Assembly (NCBI RefSeq): GCF_001402875.1
Contig: NZ_CP012946.1
Location: forward strand, 3,574,001-3,638,000
DNA: 64,000 nt
Origin: Blastochloris viridis
Lineage (GTDB): Bacteria > Pseudomonadota > Alphaproteobacteria > Rhizobiales > Xanthobacteraceae
Direction of reading: 5' to 3'
Shown: one piece after another, positions 1 through 9,217 of the stretch
Layout: every line of letters starts with the position of its first letter
Position numbering within the stretch: the stretch's first letter is position 1
Position numbers and translations under genes: made by a program
The notes under the pieces: model-generated
Told to the model about the DNA's origin: nothing
Seen by the model: only the letters and a program-made list of their open reading frames with translations
The model's database searches: none

Positions 1-325
1 CAACGTGCCGCGCATCGACCGCGCCTTGGCGGAGGCCTACCGGGTGCTGAAGCCGGGCGGCCGCTTCCTGTGCCTGGAATTCTCCAATGTCGACGTGCCC
101 GGCCTCGACAAGATCTACGATTTCTATTCGTTCCACCTCATCCCGCGCATCGGCAAGATGGTGGTGGGCGAAGCGGAGCCCTACCAGTACCTGGTGGAAT
201 CGATCCGCCGCTTCCCCAACCGCACCGTGTTCGCCGACATGATCGCGGAGGCCGGCTTCTCCCGGGTGACGGCGATGCCGATGACCGGCGGCGTGGTGGC
301 GCTGCATTCGGGCTGGAAGGTCTGA
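1..325 (+). CDS. ubiE: UbiE/MenG C-methyltransferase, C-terminal part
   Basis: Only the last 107 residues or so are present; the gene runs off the left edge in the frame starting at base 2. The segment [14 protein letters not shown] followed by [16 protein letters not shown] and a [15 protein letters not shown] stretch is characteristic of UbiE, the SAM-dependent C-methyltransferase of ubiquinone (and menaquinone) synthesis. The tail ends in [12 protein letters not shown], as UbiE proteins usually do. It lies 133 bp upstream of ubiB in the same direction, the usual alphaproteobacterial order. Identification is by recognised family motifs; the SAM-binding N-terminus is outside the window. Confidence 0.9.
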   Translation, partial: NVPRIDRALAEAYRVLKPGGRFLCLEFSNVDVPGLDKIYDFYSFHLIPRIGKMVVGEAEPYQYLVESIRRFPNRTVFADMIAEAGFSRVTAMPMTGGVVALHSGWKV

Positions 326-458
326 CGGAACCGGCGCCCTGCCGGGCGCTCCACCGCTCGCACGCCGGCGGTCCCGTTCGCGGGGCACCGGCTCGACTGG
401 GTCCCCACTGATCTGCCGTGATCGCGGGGATCGCCTTGTTCTTGAAAGCCTGTCTCTC

Positions 459-2033
459 GTGCTGCGTGCCCTCGGCCATCTTGCCCGCCTCGCCCGCGCC
501 GGCTTCGTCTGCGCCCGCGAAGGTGTCTTCGCCATCATCGACCCGTCGTCGCTGCCGCCGCTGGCGCGCTTCGCGGTGTCCGCCATCCGCCTGCTGGAGC
601 GTCGCAACGCCGGCGCGGCCGGGGTCCGGCTGTCGGCGGCGCTGACGCGGCTGGGGCCGTCCTGGGTCAAGTTCGGCCAGTTTCTGGCGACGCGGCCGGA
701 CATCGTCGGCAAACAGCTCGCCCGCGACCTGGAGAGCCTGCAGGACAAGATGGCGCCGTTCGGCATGGACGAGGCGCGCGCGGTGATCGCCGATGCGCTC
801 GGCGCCCCGGTCGAGGCGCTGTTCGCCGAGTTCGGCCCGCCGGTCGCCGCCGCCTCGATCGCCCAGGTCCACCGCGCCAGCGTGGTGCGGGAGGACGGCA
901 GCCGCCGCGACGTGGCGGTGAAGGTGCTACGCCCTGGCATCGAGCGCCATTTCAAGCGCGACCTCGGCGATTTCTTCTTCATCGCCCGCCTCGCCGAACA
1001 GCTGAGCGCGGAGGGCGAGCGGCTGCGGCTGGTGGCAGCGGTCGAGACGCTGGCGCGCTCGGTGACGCTGGAGATGGATTTCCGCCTGGAGGCCGCCGCG
1101 GCCTCGGAGATGGCGGAGAACACCAAGGACGACCATGACTTCCGGGTGCCGGAGGTCGATTGGGACCGCACCGCCCGCGCCGTGCTGACGCTGGAGTGGA
1201 TCGACGGCATCAAGCTGTCGGACCGCGACGCGCTGATTGCGGCCGGCCGCGACGTCGCCGCGGTGAGCTGCGCGCTGATGCAGAGCTTCCTGCGCCACGC
1301 CATGCGCGATGGCTTCTTCCACGGCGACATGCACCCCGGCAACCTGTTCGTCGACGATCAAGGCCGCATCGTCGCGGTCGATTTCGGCATCATGGGCCGG
1401 CTCGGCGACACCGAGCGGCGCTTTTTGGCCGAGGTGCTGCATGGGTTCATCGTGCGCAACTACCGCCGCGTCGCCGAGGTGCATTTCGAGGTCGGCTACG
1501 TGCCCGACATCCACCCGGTGGAGTCGTTCACCCAGGCCATCCGCGCCATCGGTGAGCCGATCCACGGCCGCTCCAACGACCAGATCTCGATGGCGAAGCT
1601 GCTGACGCTGATGTTCGAGATCACCTCGCTGTTCGGCATGCGCGCCCGGCCCGAGCTGCTGCTGCTGCAAAAGAGCATGGTGGTGGTGGAGGGCGTCGCC
1701 CGCGCGCTCGACCCCAAGTTCGACATGTGGACGGCGGCGGCGCCGGTGGTGCGCGAGTGGATCGCCCGCAATCTCGGCCCGATCGGCCGGGCCGAGGACG
1801 TCACCGACGGCGCCGTCGGCGTCGGCCGCTTCATCGGCGCGGTGCCGGAGCTGCTCGGCCGCTCCGCGGTGCTGGTCCGCCGGGTCGACGAACTCACCCG
1901 CGCCGGCTTCGTGCTGGCGCCGGAGACGGTGGAGGCGATCGGCCGGGCCGAGGGCCGCGGCAACCGCCAGATCGCCGCGGCGGCCTGGATCATCGCGGCC
2001 CTCCTGGCGGCGCTGCTGGTCAAGCTGTGGTGA
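459..2033 (+). CDS. ubiB: UbiB, ABC1-family atypical kinase/ATPase of ubiquinone synthesis
   Basis: 524 residues, starting at a GTG. Family landmarks are in order: KFGQ near residues 71-74, the alanine-rich nucleotide loop AAASIAQVHRA near 130-140, the catalytic-loop-like HGDMHPGNLF near 288, and VDFGIMG near 307. The C-terminus ends in one hydrophobic helix (AAWIIAALLAALLVKLW), which would anchor the protein to the inner membrane. UbiB was once called 2-polyprenylphenol 6-hydroxylase but is now regarded as an ATPase that assists lipid-bound ubiquinone intermediates. It follows ubiE and probably shares its transcript. Confidence 0.93.
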   Translation: MLRALGHLARLARAGFVCAREGVFAIIDPSSLPPLARFAVSAIRLLERRNAGAAGVRLSAALTRLGPSWVKFGQFLATRPDIVGKQLARDLESLQDKMAPFGMDEARAVIADALGAPVEALFAEFGPPVAAASIAQVHRASVVREDGSRRDVAVKVLRPGIERHFKRDLGDFFFIARLAEQLSAEGERLRLVAAVETLARSVTLEMDFRLEAAAASEMAENTKDDHDFRVPEVDWDRTARAVLTLEWIDGIKLSDRDALIAAGRDVAAVSCALMQSFLRHAMRDGFFHGDMHPGNLFVDDQGRIVAVDFGIMGRLGDTERRFLAEVLHGFIVRNYRRVAEVHFEVGYVPDIHPVESFTQAIRAIGEPIHGRSNDQISMAKLLTLMFEITSLFGMRARPELLLLQKSMVVVEGVARALDPKFDMWTAAAPVVREWIARNLGPIGRAEDVTDGAVGVGRFIGAVPELLGRSAVLVRRVDELTRAGFVLAPETVEAIGRAEGRGNRQIAAAAWIIAALLAALLVKLW

Positions 2034-2073
2034 TTGCATTGATGGCAGTGCCGGCACTGCCTATACTGTCCGC

Positions 2074-2376
2074 ATGCCGAAATCAGCCGCGCCGTCCAAG
2101 CCAGATTCGCCTCGCCGAAAGCCGCAAGGCACCGTGAGCCTGACCATCCGCGGCCTCGACGCCGGGGTGAAGGCGCGGCTGCGGCGGCGGGCAGCCGAGC
2201 GCGGCCACTCGATGGAGGAGGAGGCCCGGCAGCTGCTGGCGCAGGCGCTCGCTCAGCCGGCCGAGCCGAAGACCGGGCTCGCTGACGCCATCCACGCGCT
2301 GTTTGCGCCGCTCGGCGGCGTCGAGCTGGAGCTGCCGCCGCGCGAGATGGGGCGCGAGCCGCCCACCTTCGAGTGA
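2074..2376 (+). CDS. FitA-like ribbon-helix-helix antitoxin
   Basis: 100 residues. The central stretch GTVSLTIRGLDAGVKARLR is a ribbon-helix-helix DNA-binding fold of the FitA/Arc type, followed by HSMEEEARQLLAQAL, the usual second helix. The C-terminal region is the expected toxin-neutralising tail. It is directly followed by, and overlaps by one base (TGATG), a PIN-domain toxin gene, so the two form a type II toxin-antitoxin unit that presumably represses its own promoter. The pair sits between ubiB and coaBC, suggesting it was inserted into an older housekeeping cluster. The exact subfamily (FitA versus VapB) is not certain. Confidence 0.85.
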   Translation: MPKSAAPSKPDSPRRKPQGTVSLTIRGLDAGVKARLRRRAAERGHSMEEEARQLLAQALAQPAEPKTGLADAIHALFAPLGGVELELPPREMGREPPTFE

Positions 2377-2795
2377 TGTTCGTGCTCGACACCAACGTGG
2401 TTTCCGAGCTGATGCGGCCGGCACCGGCAGAAAAGGTTTCCAGTTGGGTCAACGCCGTCAGCCGCGGTGATCTCTTCATCACCACCTTCACCCAGAGCGA
2501 AATCTTGTTCGGAATCGCCAAGATGCCGAATGGTGCAAGGCGCGATGCGCTCGCGGCACGCGCCGGCATCATGTTCACGGACAGGTTTCGCCATCGCATC
2601 CTGCCCTTCGATTCCGTCGCGGCGGTGCATTACGCCGACATTTCGGCGACACGGCAGAAGCGCGGCCGCCCGATTGCGCCGTTCGACGCCGGCATCGCCG
2701 CCATTGCGCGCGCCAATGCCATGGCGGTGGTGACGCGCAATGTGAGAGACTTCGAGGATGTCGGCCTCGACGTCATCGACCCCTGGTCCGAGTGA
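2376..2795 (+). CDS. FitB/VapC-type PIN-domain ribonuclease toxin
   Basis: 139 residues from ATG 2376, chosen because it overlaps the antitoxin stop; an in-frame GTG lies one codon earlier. It begins FVLDTNVVSELM, giving the first metal-binding Asp, then has a conserved Glu in FTQSEILFGIAKM, an acidic centre in APFDAGIAAIA and the VVTRNVRDFEDVGL ending, all typical of PIN endoribonucleases of the FitB/VapC group. Such toxins cut RNA when released from their antitoxin. All expected acidic residues are present, so it looks intact. It ends 4 bp before the preferred coaBC start. Confidence 0.88.
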   Translation: MFVLDTNVVSELMRPAPAEKVSSWVNAVSRGDLFITTFTQSEILFGIAKMPNGARRDALAARAGIMFTDRFRHRILPFDSVAAVHYADISATRQKRGRPIAPFDAGIAAIARANAMAVVTRNVRDFEDVGLDVIDPWSE

Positions 2796-2799
2796 ACCC

Positions 2800-4019
2800 A
2801 TGCCCTCGTCCGTGTCCCCCGCCAAGCGCGTCCTGCTCGTCATCGGCGGCGGCATCTCCGCCTACAAGGTGCTGGAGGCGATCCGGCGCCTGCGCGAGCG
2901 CGGCGTGCTCGTCCGCTGCCTGCTCACCAAGGCGGGCGCGGAGTTCGTCACCCCACTCACCGTCGGCACGCTGTCGGCCGAGCGGGTGTTCTTTGAGCTG
3001 TTCGACCTCACCGACGAGCACGACGTCGGCCACATCAAGCTGGCGCGCGACTGCGACCTCGTGGTGGTGGCCCCCGCCACCGCCGACCTGATCGCCAAGA
3101 TGGCGCTGGGTCTCGCCAATGACCTCGCCTCGACCGCGCTGCTCGCCACCGACAAGCCCATCGTCATCGTGCCGGCGATGAACCCGACGATGTGGGCGCA
3201 CCCGGCAACACAGGCCAATGTGGCGACGCTTCAGGCCCGCGGCGTTGTGGTGCTGGGGCCGGCCGCGGGGGCGATGGCCGAGCGCGGCGAATCGGGGCTT
3301 GGCCGCATGGTCGAGCCGGCGGAGATCGTGGAGGCGGTGATGGCTCGGCTCATCCCCGCGCCCGGGCCGCTCAAGGGCCGGCACATCCTGGTCACCTCCG
3401 GCCCGACGCGGGAGCCGATCGACCCGGTGCGCTACATCGCCAACCATTCCTCCGGCAAGCAGGGCCACGCCATCGCCGCCGCCGCCGCCGCGCTCGGCGC
3501 CCGCGTCACGCTGGTGTCGGGGCCGGTGCGGCTTCCCGATCCCGCCGGCGTCGAGGTGGTGCGCGTCGAGACCGCCCGCGACATGCTGAAAGCGTGCGAA
3601 GCGGCGCTGCCGGCGGACGCCGCGGTGTTCGCCGCCGCCGTCGCCGACTGGCGGGTGGCGCGCGACGCCGATCACAAGATCAAGAAGACCGGCGAGGGTC
3701 CGCCCGCTCTGGTGCTGGTCGAGAACCCCGACATCCTTGCCACCATCGCGCGCGGCCCCCGCCGGCCGGCGGTGGTGGTCGGCTTTGCCGCCGAGACCTG
3801 TCACGTCATCGACCATGCCAAGGCCAAGCTGGCTCGAAAGGGCTGCGACCTGATCGTCGCCAACGACGTCTCGCCTGAAACCGGAGTGATGGGCGGCGAC
3901 CGCAACCGCATCCACCTGATCTCGACCTCCGGCGTCGAGAGCTGGCCGGAGCTGTCCAAGGACGAGGTGGCGACCTGCCTGGTCGCCCGCATCGCCAAGC
4001 GGCTGGCACGGGGCGAGCC

Positions 4020-4023
<4 letters not shown>
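2800..4023 (+). CDS. coaBC: CoaBC, phosphopantothenoylcysteine decarboxylase/synthetase
   Basis: 407 residues from ATG 2800; an earlier in-frame ATG at 2758 lies inside the toxin gene and is less likely. The N-terminal flavoprotein half (CoaC) shows [16 protein letters not shown], the HIKLARDCD active-site histidine region, [12 protein letters not shown] and [11 protein letters not shown]. The C-terminal half (CoaB) shows [26 protein letters not shown], and KIKK followed by VGFAAET. It joins cysteine to 4-phosphopantothenate and decarboxylates the product, two steps of coenzyme A synthesis. The stop overlaps the dut start (ATGA), implying translational coupling. Confidence 0.95.
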
Positions 4024-4484
<461 letters not shown>

Positions 4485-4646
4485 ACAGAAGCCGCGCGCT
4501 GCGCGCCACGGCGCCGTGCTCGCGCCGTCGTCCCGGACAAGCGCCGGTTCGGTTCGGTAATGCCACGGCGCCGCGCCTTTCGCGCCGTCGTGGTTGTGGC
4601 ATGCTGGCGCGCCCGAATGTCCACCGTTCGCCCCCCGATTTTCCCG

Positions 4647-5084
4647 ATGCGCCTGTTGTCCCGCCGCTCCCACCTCGCCGTCGCCGCCATCCTCGACGTC
4701 GCGCTCCATGCCCGCGGCGCCGCGGTGCCCGGCAAGGCGATCGCCGCGCGGCTCGGCCTGCCGGCGCGCGCCCTCGAGCCATTGCTGCAGACGCTGGTGC
4801 GCGACGGCTTCCTGGCCGGCGCGCGCGGCCCGCGCGGCGGCTACACCCTGGCGCGCGAGCGCCGGCGCATCCGGCTGGCCGACGTGCTGGCCGCCGCCGA
4901 GCTCGACGAGCCCGAACAGCTGCCCGGCTCGCCGCTGATGGCGCGCATCGTGATGCCGGCGCTGGCGGAGGCGGCGACCGACGCCCGCGCCCGGCTCGAG
5001 GCGATGACGCTGGAGGAGCTGTGCCGGCAGGCCGAGGCCGCCGGGCTCGGCCGCGACACCAGCGGCGAAGATTTCGCGATCTGA
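4647..5084 (+). CDS. Rrf2-family transcriptional regulator
   Basis: 145 residues from ATG 4647 (MRLLSRRSHLAVAAILDVAL); a longer in-frame start at 4560 adds an arginine-rich segment unlike the family. The N-terminal winged helix and the wing ARGPRGGYTLARERRRI are typical of Rrf2. The cysteine triplet that binds the Fe-S cluster in IscR and NsrR is missing: the only cysteine is near the C-terminus. That fits a CymR-like, cluster-free regulator. It lies directly upstream of cysK in the same direction, which suggests control of cysteine synthesis; this role is inferred from context. Confidence 0.85.
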   Translation: MRLLSRRSHLAVAAILDVALHARGAAVPGKAIAARLGLPARALEPLLQTLVRDGFLAGARGPRGGYTLARERRRIRLADVLAAAELDEPEQLPGSPLMARIVMPALAEAATDARARLEAMTLEELCRQAEAAGLGRDTSGEDFAI

Positions 5085-5118
5085 TACGATTTCCGTTTGA
5101 TCAGCTCGGCTCTTCCTT

Positions 5119-5267
5119 CCCTCTCCCCTTGCGGGAGAGGGTGCCGAGCGATCGTAAAGATCGCGAGGCGGGTGAGGGGGCCTGCGCGCAGAAGGCTGAC
5201 ATACCCCTCACCCGGCTCGGATTTCGCTTCGCTCATCCTTGCCACCCTCTCCCACAAGGGGAGAGGG
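5119..5267. repeat. Palindromic intergenic repeat element (about 149 bp)
   Basis: Both ends carry short hairpins: CCCTCTCCCC-TTGC-GGGAGAGGG at 5119-5141 and CCCTCTCCC-ACAA-GGGGAGAGGG at 5245-5267. Inside, GGCGGGTGAGGGG at 5168-5179 faces CCCCTCACCCGGC at 5204-5215. Elements of this sequence style are widespread between genes in Hyphomicrobiales. Around it lies a further inverted pair (GATACGATTTCCG near 5087-5099 and CGGAAACCGTATGATC near 5312-5327), so it may have landed within another repeat. It is not coding. Confidence 0.75.
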
Positions 5268-5304
5268 AAAAGACGCGCCCCTCGACCAACGGCCATTCCG
5301 AGCC

Positions 5305-5364
5305 GATCAGCCGGAAACCGTATGATCGGGATTGCGGTCGGAGCCAACGCCGGCTGCCGCTGCG
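5305..5364. repeat. Dispersed repeat, copy A
   Basis: GATCAGCCGGAAACCGTAT at 5305-5323 matches 48780-48798 at 18 of 19 bases. The adjoining 5331-5364 (GGTCGGAGCCAACGCCGGC, then TGCCGCTGCG) resembles 48872-48909 and the reverse complement of 54831-54859. It forms part of the cysK upstream region. Confidence 0.6.
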
Positions 5365-5391
5365 TAAAATACATTCACAAAATGGTTACTA

Positions 5392-5438
5392 ATTAAATTC
5401 CGTATTTCATGCGTATATTGCGTCACGGCATATGACGC
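5392..5438 (+). promoter_or_regulatory. Putative cysK promoter and operator
   Basis: After very GC-rich DNA the sequence becomes AT-rich (5365-5420). TATATT at 5414-5419 is a good -10 candidate, with a weak -35 (ATTAAA, 5392-5397) 16 bp upstream. Right after it, GCGTCA at 5420-5425 and TGACGC at 5433-5438 form a perfect inverted repeat with a 7-bp spacer. An operator here would block the promoter. The upstream Rrf2 protein is the natural candidate to bind it, but that is inference. Confidence 0.5.
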
Positions 5439-5455
5439 GATTTCAGGAGAACCCG

Positions 5456-6436
<981 letters not shown>

Positions 6437-6480
6437 GCCGGCGGCCTGCCGCAGCGGCGTTGGCGTGACGTCGAGACGAT

Positions 6481-6508
6481 ATAAGGCCGGGTTTCGACCC
6501 GGCCTTAT
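6481..6508 (+). terminator. Hairpin terminator after cysK
   Basis: ATAAGGCCGGGT and its exact complement form a perfect 12-bp stem closed by a TTCG tetraloop, 44 bp after the cysK stop. The following sequence is only mildly T-rich (GCTGTTGG). Because the stem starts with ATAAGG and ends with CCTTAT, it could act in either direction. Confidence 0.8.
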
Positions 6509-6724
6509 GCTGTTGGGGATGCGGCCGGCCGAACACCGCACCTCGGGATCCCCGGCACCCGCGAGCTGACGCCGGCTTCGGCCAGCCGAACGGCGGCGGG
6601 AGGCGATGCGACAGCCATTTTCCCCTTCTGCGACCTCTGCCCTCGGGGTTACAGTGGCCTTCGATTCGAGACGTGGCGCGGCGAGCCCGTTCGGCGGGCC
6701 GCGACCCTTGGAGGGTGATCGAGA

Positions 6725-9211
6725 ATGGCAGAGCGGAGTCGGACCGCGGCGTGGTGCCGGCATCGCCTGCTCGAAACGGTCGCCGGCTCCGCCGCCCTGA
6801 TCCCGACCGGTGTGATGTCCACCGGCGCCAAGGCCGAGCCGATGCTGGTCAATGCCGCCGAACTGGTCACGCTGCTCGGGCCACACCAGATCCTCACCAT
6901 GGCGTTCACCTCCGGGGTGACGCTGTTCGCCATCCTGTCGGCGGCCCAGCTGCTGCGCGTGGCGCGCCGGGCTAGCCGCGATCGGGCGGCGGCGCGCAGC
7001 CAGATCGCCACGCTGCGAGCGGAGACCGACCGCATCCGCACCCTGCTGCAGCTCGACCGCCAGATCACCGTGGTGTGGAGCGGCGGCGAACCGGAGATCG
7101 GCGGCGATATCGGCGTGGTCGGCGCCACCCAGCCGTTCCGCGTGCTGGCGTTCGGCATCTGGCTCGATGTCGAGCGGGCGCGCGATCTCGAAGCGGCGGT
7201 CGAGCGGCTGCGCGAGCGCGGCGAGGCGTTCGCGATGGCGCTCGCCACCCGCGACGGCCGCCACATCGAGGCCGACGGCCGCGCCATCGGCGGCCACGCC
7301 GTGCTGCGGCTGCGCGAGGCCACCGGCGCCCGCGGCGAAGCCGCCGAGCTGGCTGACCGGCTGCGCCGGGCCGAGCGCGATGCCGCCATCCTGCGCACGC
7401 TGGTGGAAAGCCTGCCGGTGCCGATGTGGGTGCGCGACGCCACCGGCCGCCTGAGCTGGGCCAATGCCGCCTACGCCCACGCCGTCGACGCCAAGACCAC
7501 CGAGGAGTCGATCGACCGCGGCACCGAACTGCTCGACCGCGGCGACCGCATCACCGCCGCCCAGGCCCGCGACGCCCACGGCCGGTTCGAAAAGCGCGTC
7601 GCCGCCATCGTCGCCGGCGAGCGCCGCCAGCTCGACGTGGTCGAGATCACCGACGCCAACGGCATCTGCGCCGGCATCGCGCTCGATGCCACCGAGGCCG
7701 AGCAGGTGCGGGTCGGCCTGCAGCAGACCATCGCCGCCCACCGCCGCATCCTCGACAGCCTGGCCACCGGGGTCGCCATCTTCGACGCCAACAAGCGGCT
7801 GGTGTTCTACAATGCCGCCTACCAGCGACTGTTCGAGTTCGACCCCGCCTTCCTCGACGACAAGCCGTCCGACCCCGACGTGCTCGACCGGCTGCGCGCC
7901 GAGCGCAAGCTGCCCGAGCAGGCCGACTTCCGCAAATGGCGCGACGGCTTCCTCGGCGCCTACCGCGCCATCGAGCCGCAGGAGCATTCCTGGCACCTGC
8001 CGGGCGGGCAGATGCTGCGGGTGGTGACCAATCCCAATCCCGACGGCGGCCTGACCTACCTGTTCGACGACATCACCGAGCGCATCGACCTCGAAAGCCG
8101 CATCAACCAGCTGTCCGGCCTGCACCGCGAAACCCTCGACAACCTGGCCGAGGCGGTGGCGGTGTTCGGCTCCGACGGCCGGCTCAAGCTGCACAATCCG
8201 TCGTTCGTGCGGCTGTGGCGGCTGTCGCCGGATGCGCTGGCGAGTCAGCCCCACGTCGAGGTGGTCGGCACCTGGTGCCAGGCGATGTGCGCCAACGACG
8301 CCTGGTCGGTGCTGCACGCCACCGTCACCGCCATCGGCGGCCGGCACGAGCCGGTGGCGCGCCGCATCGAGCGGGCCGACGGCAGCGTGCTCGACGCCAG
8401 CGCCGCCAAGCTGCCCGACGGCTCGACCCTGGTCACCTTCCGCGACGTGACCGACTCGGTGTCGGTCGAGCGGGTGCTGACCGAGAAGAACGAGGCGCTC
8501 GAGGAGGCCGACGGGCTGAAGACGCGCTTCATCCACCACGTCTCCTACGAGCTGCGCTCGCCGCTCACCAACATCATCGGCTTCGCCCAACTGCTCGGCG
8601 ACCCCGCCATCGGCCCGCTCAACGCCAAGCAGCGCGACTATGTCGGCCACATCACCGGCTCCAGCGCGGCGCTGCTCGCCATCATCGACGACATTCTGGA
8701 TCTGGCCACCATCGACGCCGGCGCGATGACCATCGAGCCGTTCGAGATCGACCTGCGCGAGACCATGCGCGCCGCCAGCGACGGCGTGCAGGATCGCCTC
8801 GCCGAGGCCGGGCTCAAGCTGGTGCTCGACGTCGCGCCCGGCATCGGCACCTTCATCGCCGACGCCAAGCGCGTCCGGCAGGTGCTGTTCAACCTGCTCT
8901 CCAACGCCGTCAGCTTCTCCCCGCAAGGCGGCATCATCACGCTCGCCGCCCGCGCCGAGGCCGGCGCGGTGGTGTTCCGCGTCACCGACCAGGGGCCGGG
9001 CATTCCCGCCGAGCTGAAGGACAAGGTGTTCGAGCGCTTCGAGAGCTATTCGCCCGGCGGCACCCAGCACCGCGGCGCCGGGCTCGGCCTGTCGATCGTG
9101 CGCTCGCTGGTGGCGCTGCACGGCGGCGAGGTCGCGATCGAGACCCAGCCCGGCCGCGGCACCACCGTGGTGGTGCGGTTTCCCATGACACACGTGATGG
9201 CCGCGGAGTAG
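6725..9211 (+). CDS. divL: DivL-type tyrosine pseudo-histidine kinase (cell-cycle regulator)
   Basis: 828 residues from ATG 6725, preceded by TGGAGGGTGA. One membrane helix (about 57-79) is followed by a coiled segment, PAS-like sensor domains (about 125-560), a dimerisation helix and an ATPase domain. The phosphoacceptor box reads FIHHVSYELRSPLTNIIGF: tyrosine, TAC at 8546-8548 (residue 608), replaces the usual histidine. This is the hallmark of Caulobacter DivL, an essential regulator of CckA and DivK signalling to CtrA. The N box (FNLLSNAVSF), DQGPGIP and GAGLGLSIV are intact, so ATP binding is probably kept. It leads an operon with tsaE-amgK, 6 bp downstream. Confidence 0.88.
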   Translation: MAERSRTAAWCRHRLLETVAGSAALIPTGVMSTGAKAEPMLVNAAELVTLLGPHQILTMAFTSGVTLFAILSAAQLLRVARRASRDRAAARSQIATLRAETDRIRTLLQLDRQITVVWSGGEPEIGGDIGVVGATQPFRVLAFGIWLDVERARDLEAAVERLRERGEAFAMALATRDGRHIEADGRAIGGHAVLRLREATGARGEAAELADRLRRAERDAAILRTLVESLPVPMWVRDATGRLSWANAAYAHAVDAKTTEESIDRGTELLDRGDRITAAQARDAHGRFEKRVAAIVAGERRQLDVVEITDANGICAGIALDATEAEQVRVGLQQTIAAHRRILDSLATGVAIFDANKRLVFYNAAYQRLFEFDPAFLDDKPSDPDVLDRLRAERKLPEQADFRKWRDGFLGAYRAIEPQEHSWHLPGGQMLRVVTNPNPDGGLTYLFDDITERIDLESRINQLSGLHRETLDNLAEAVAVFGSDGRLKLHNPSFVRLWRLSPDALASQPHVEVVGTWCQAMCANDAWSVLHATVTAIGGRHEPVARRIERADGSVLDASAAKLPDGSTLVTFRDVTDSVSVERVLTEKNEALEEADGLKTRFIHHVSYELRSPLTNIIGFAQLLGDPAIGPLNAKQRDYVGHITGSSAALLAIIDDILDLATIDAGAMTIEPFEIDLRETMRAASDGVQDRLAEAGLKLVLDVAPGIGTFIADAKRVRQVLFNLLSNAVSFSPQGGIITLAARAEAGAVVFRVTDQGPGIPAELKDKVFERFESYSPGGTQHRGAGLGLSIVRSLVALHGGEVAIETQPGRGTTVVVRFPMTHVMAAE

Positions 9212-9217
9212 CGGCGG

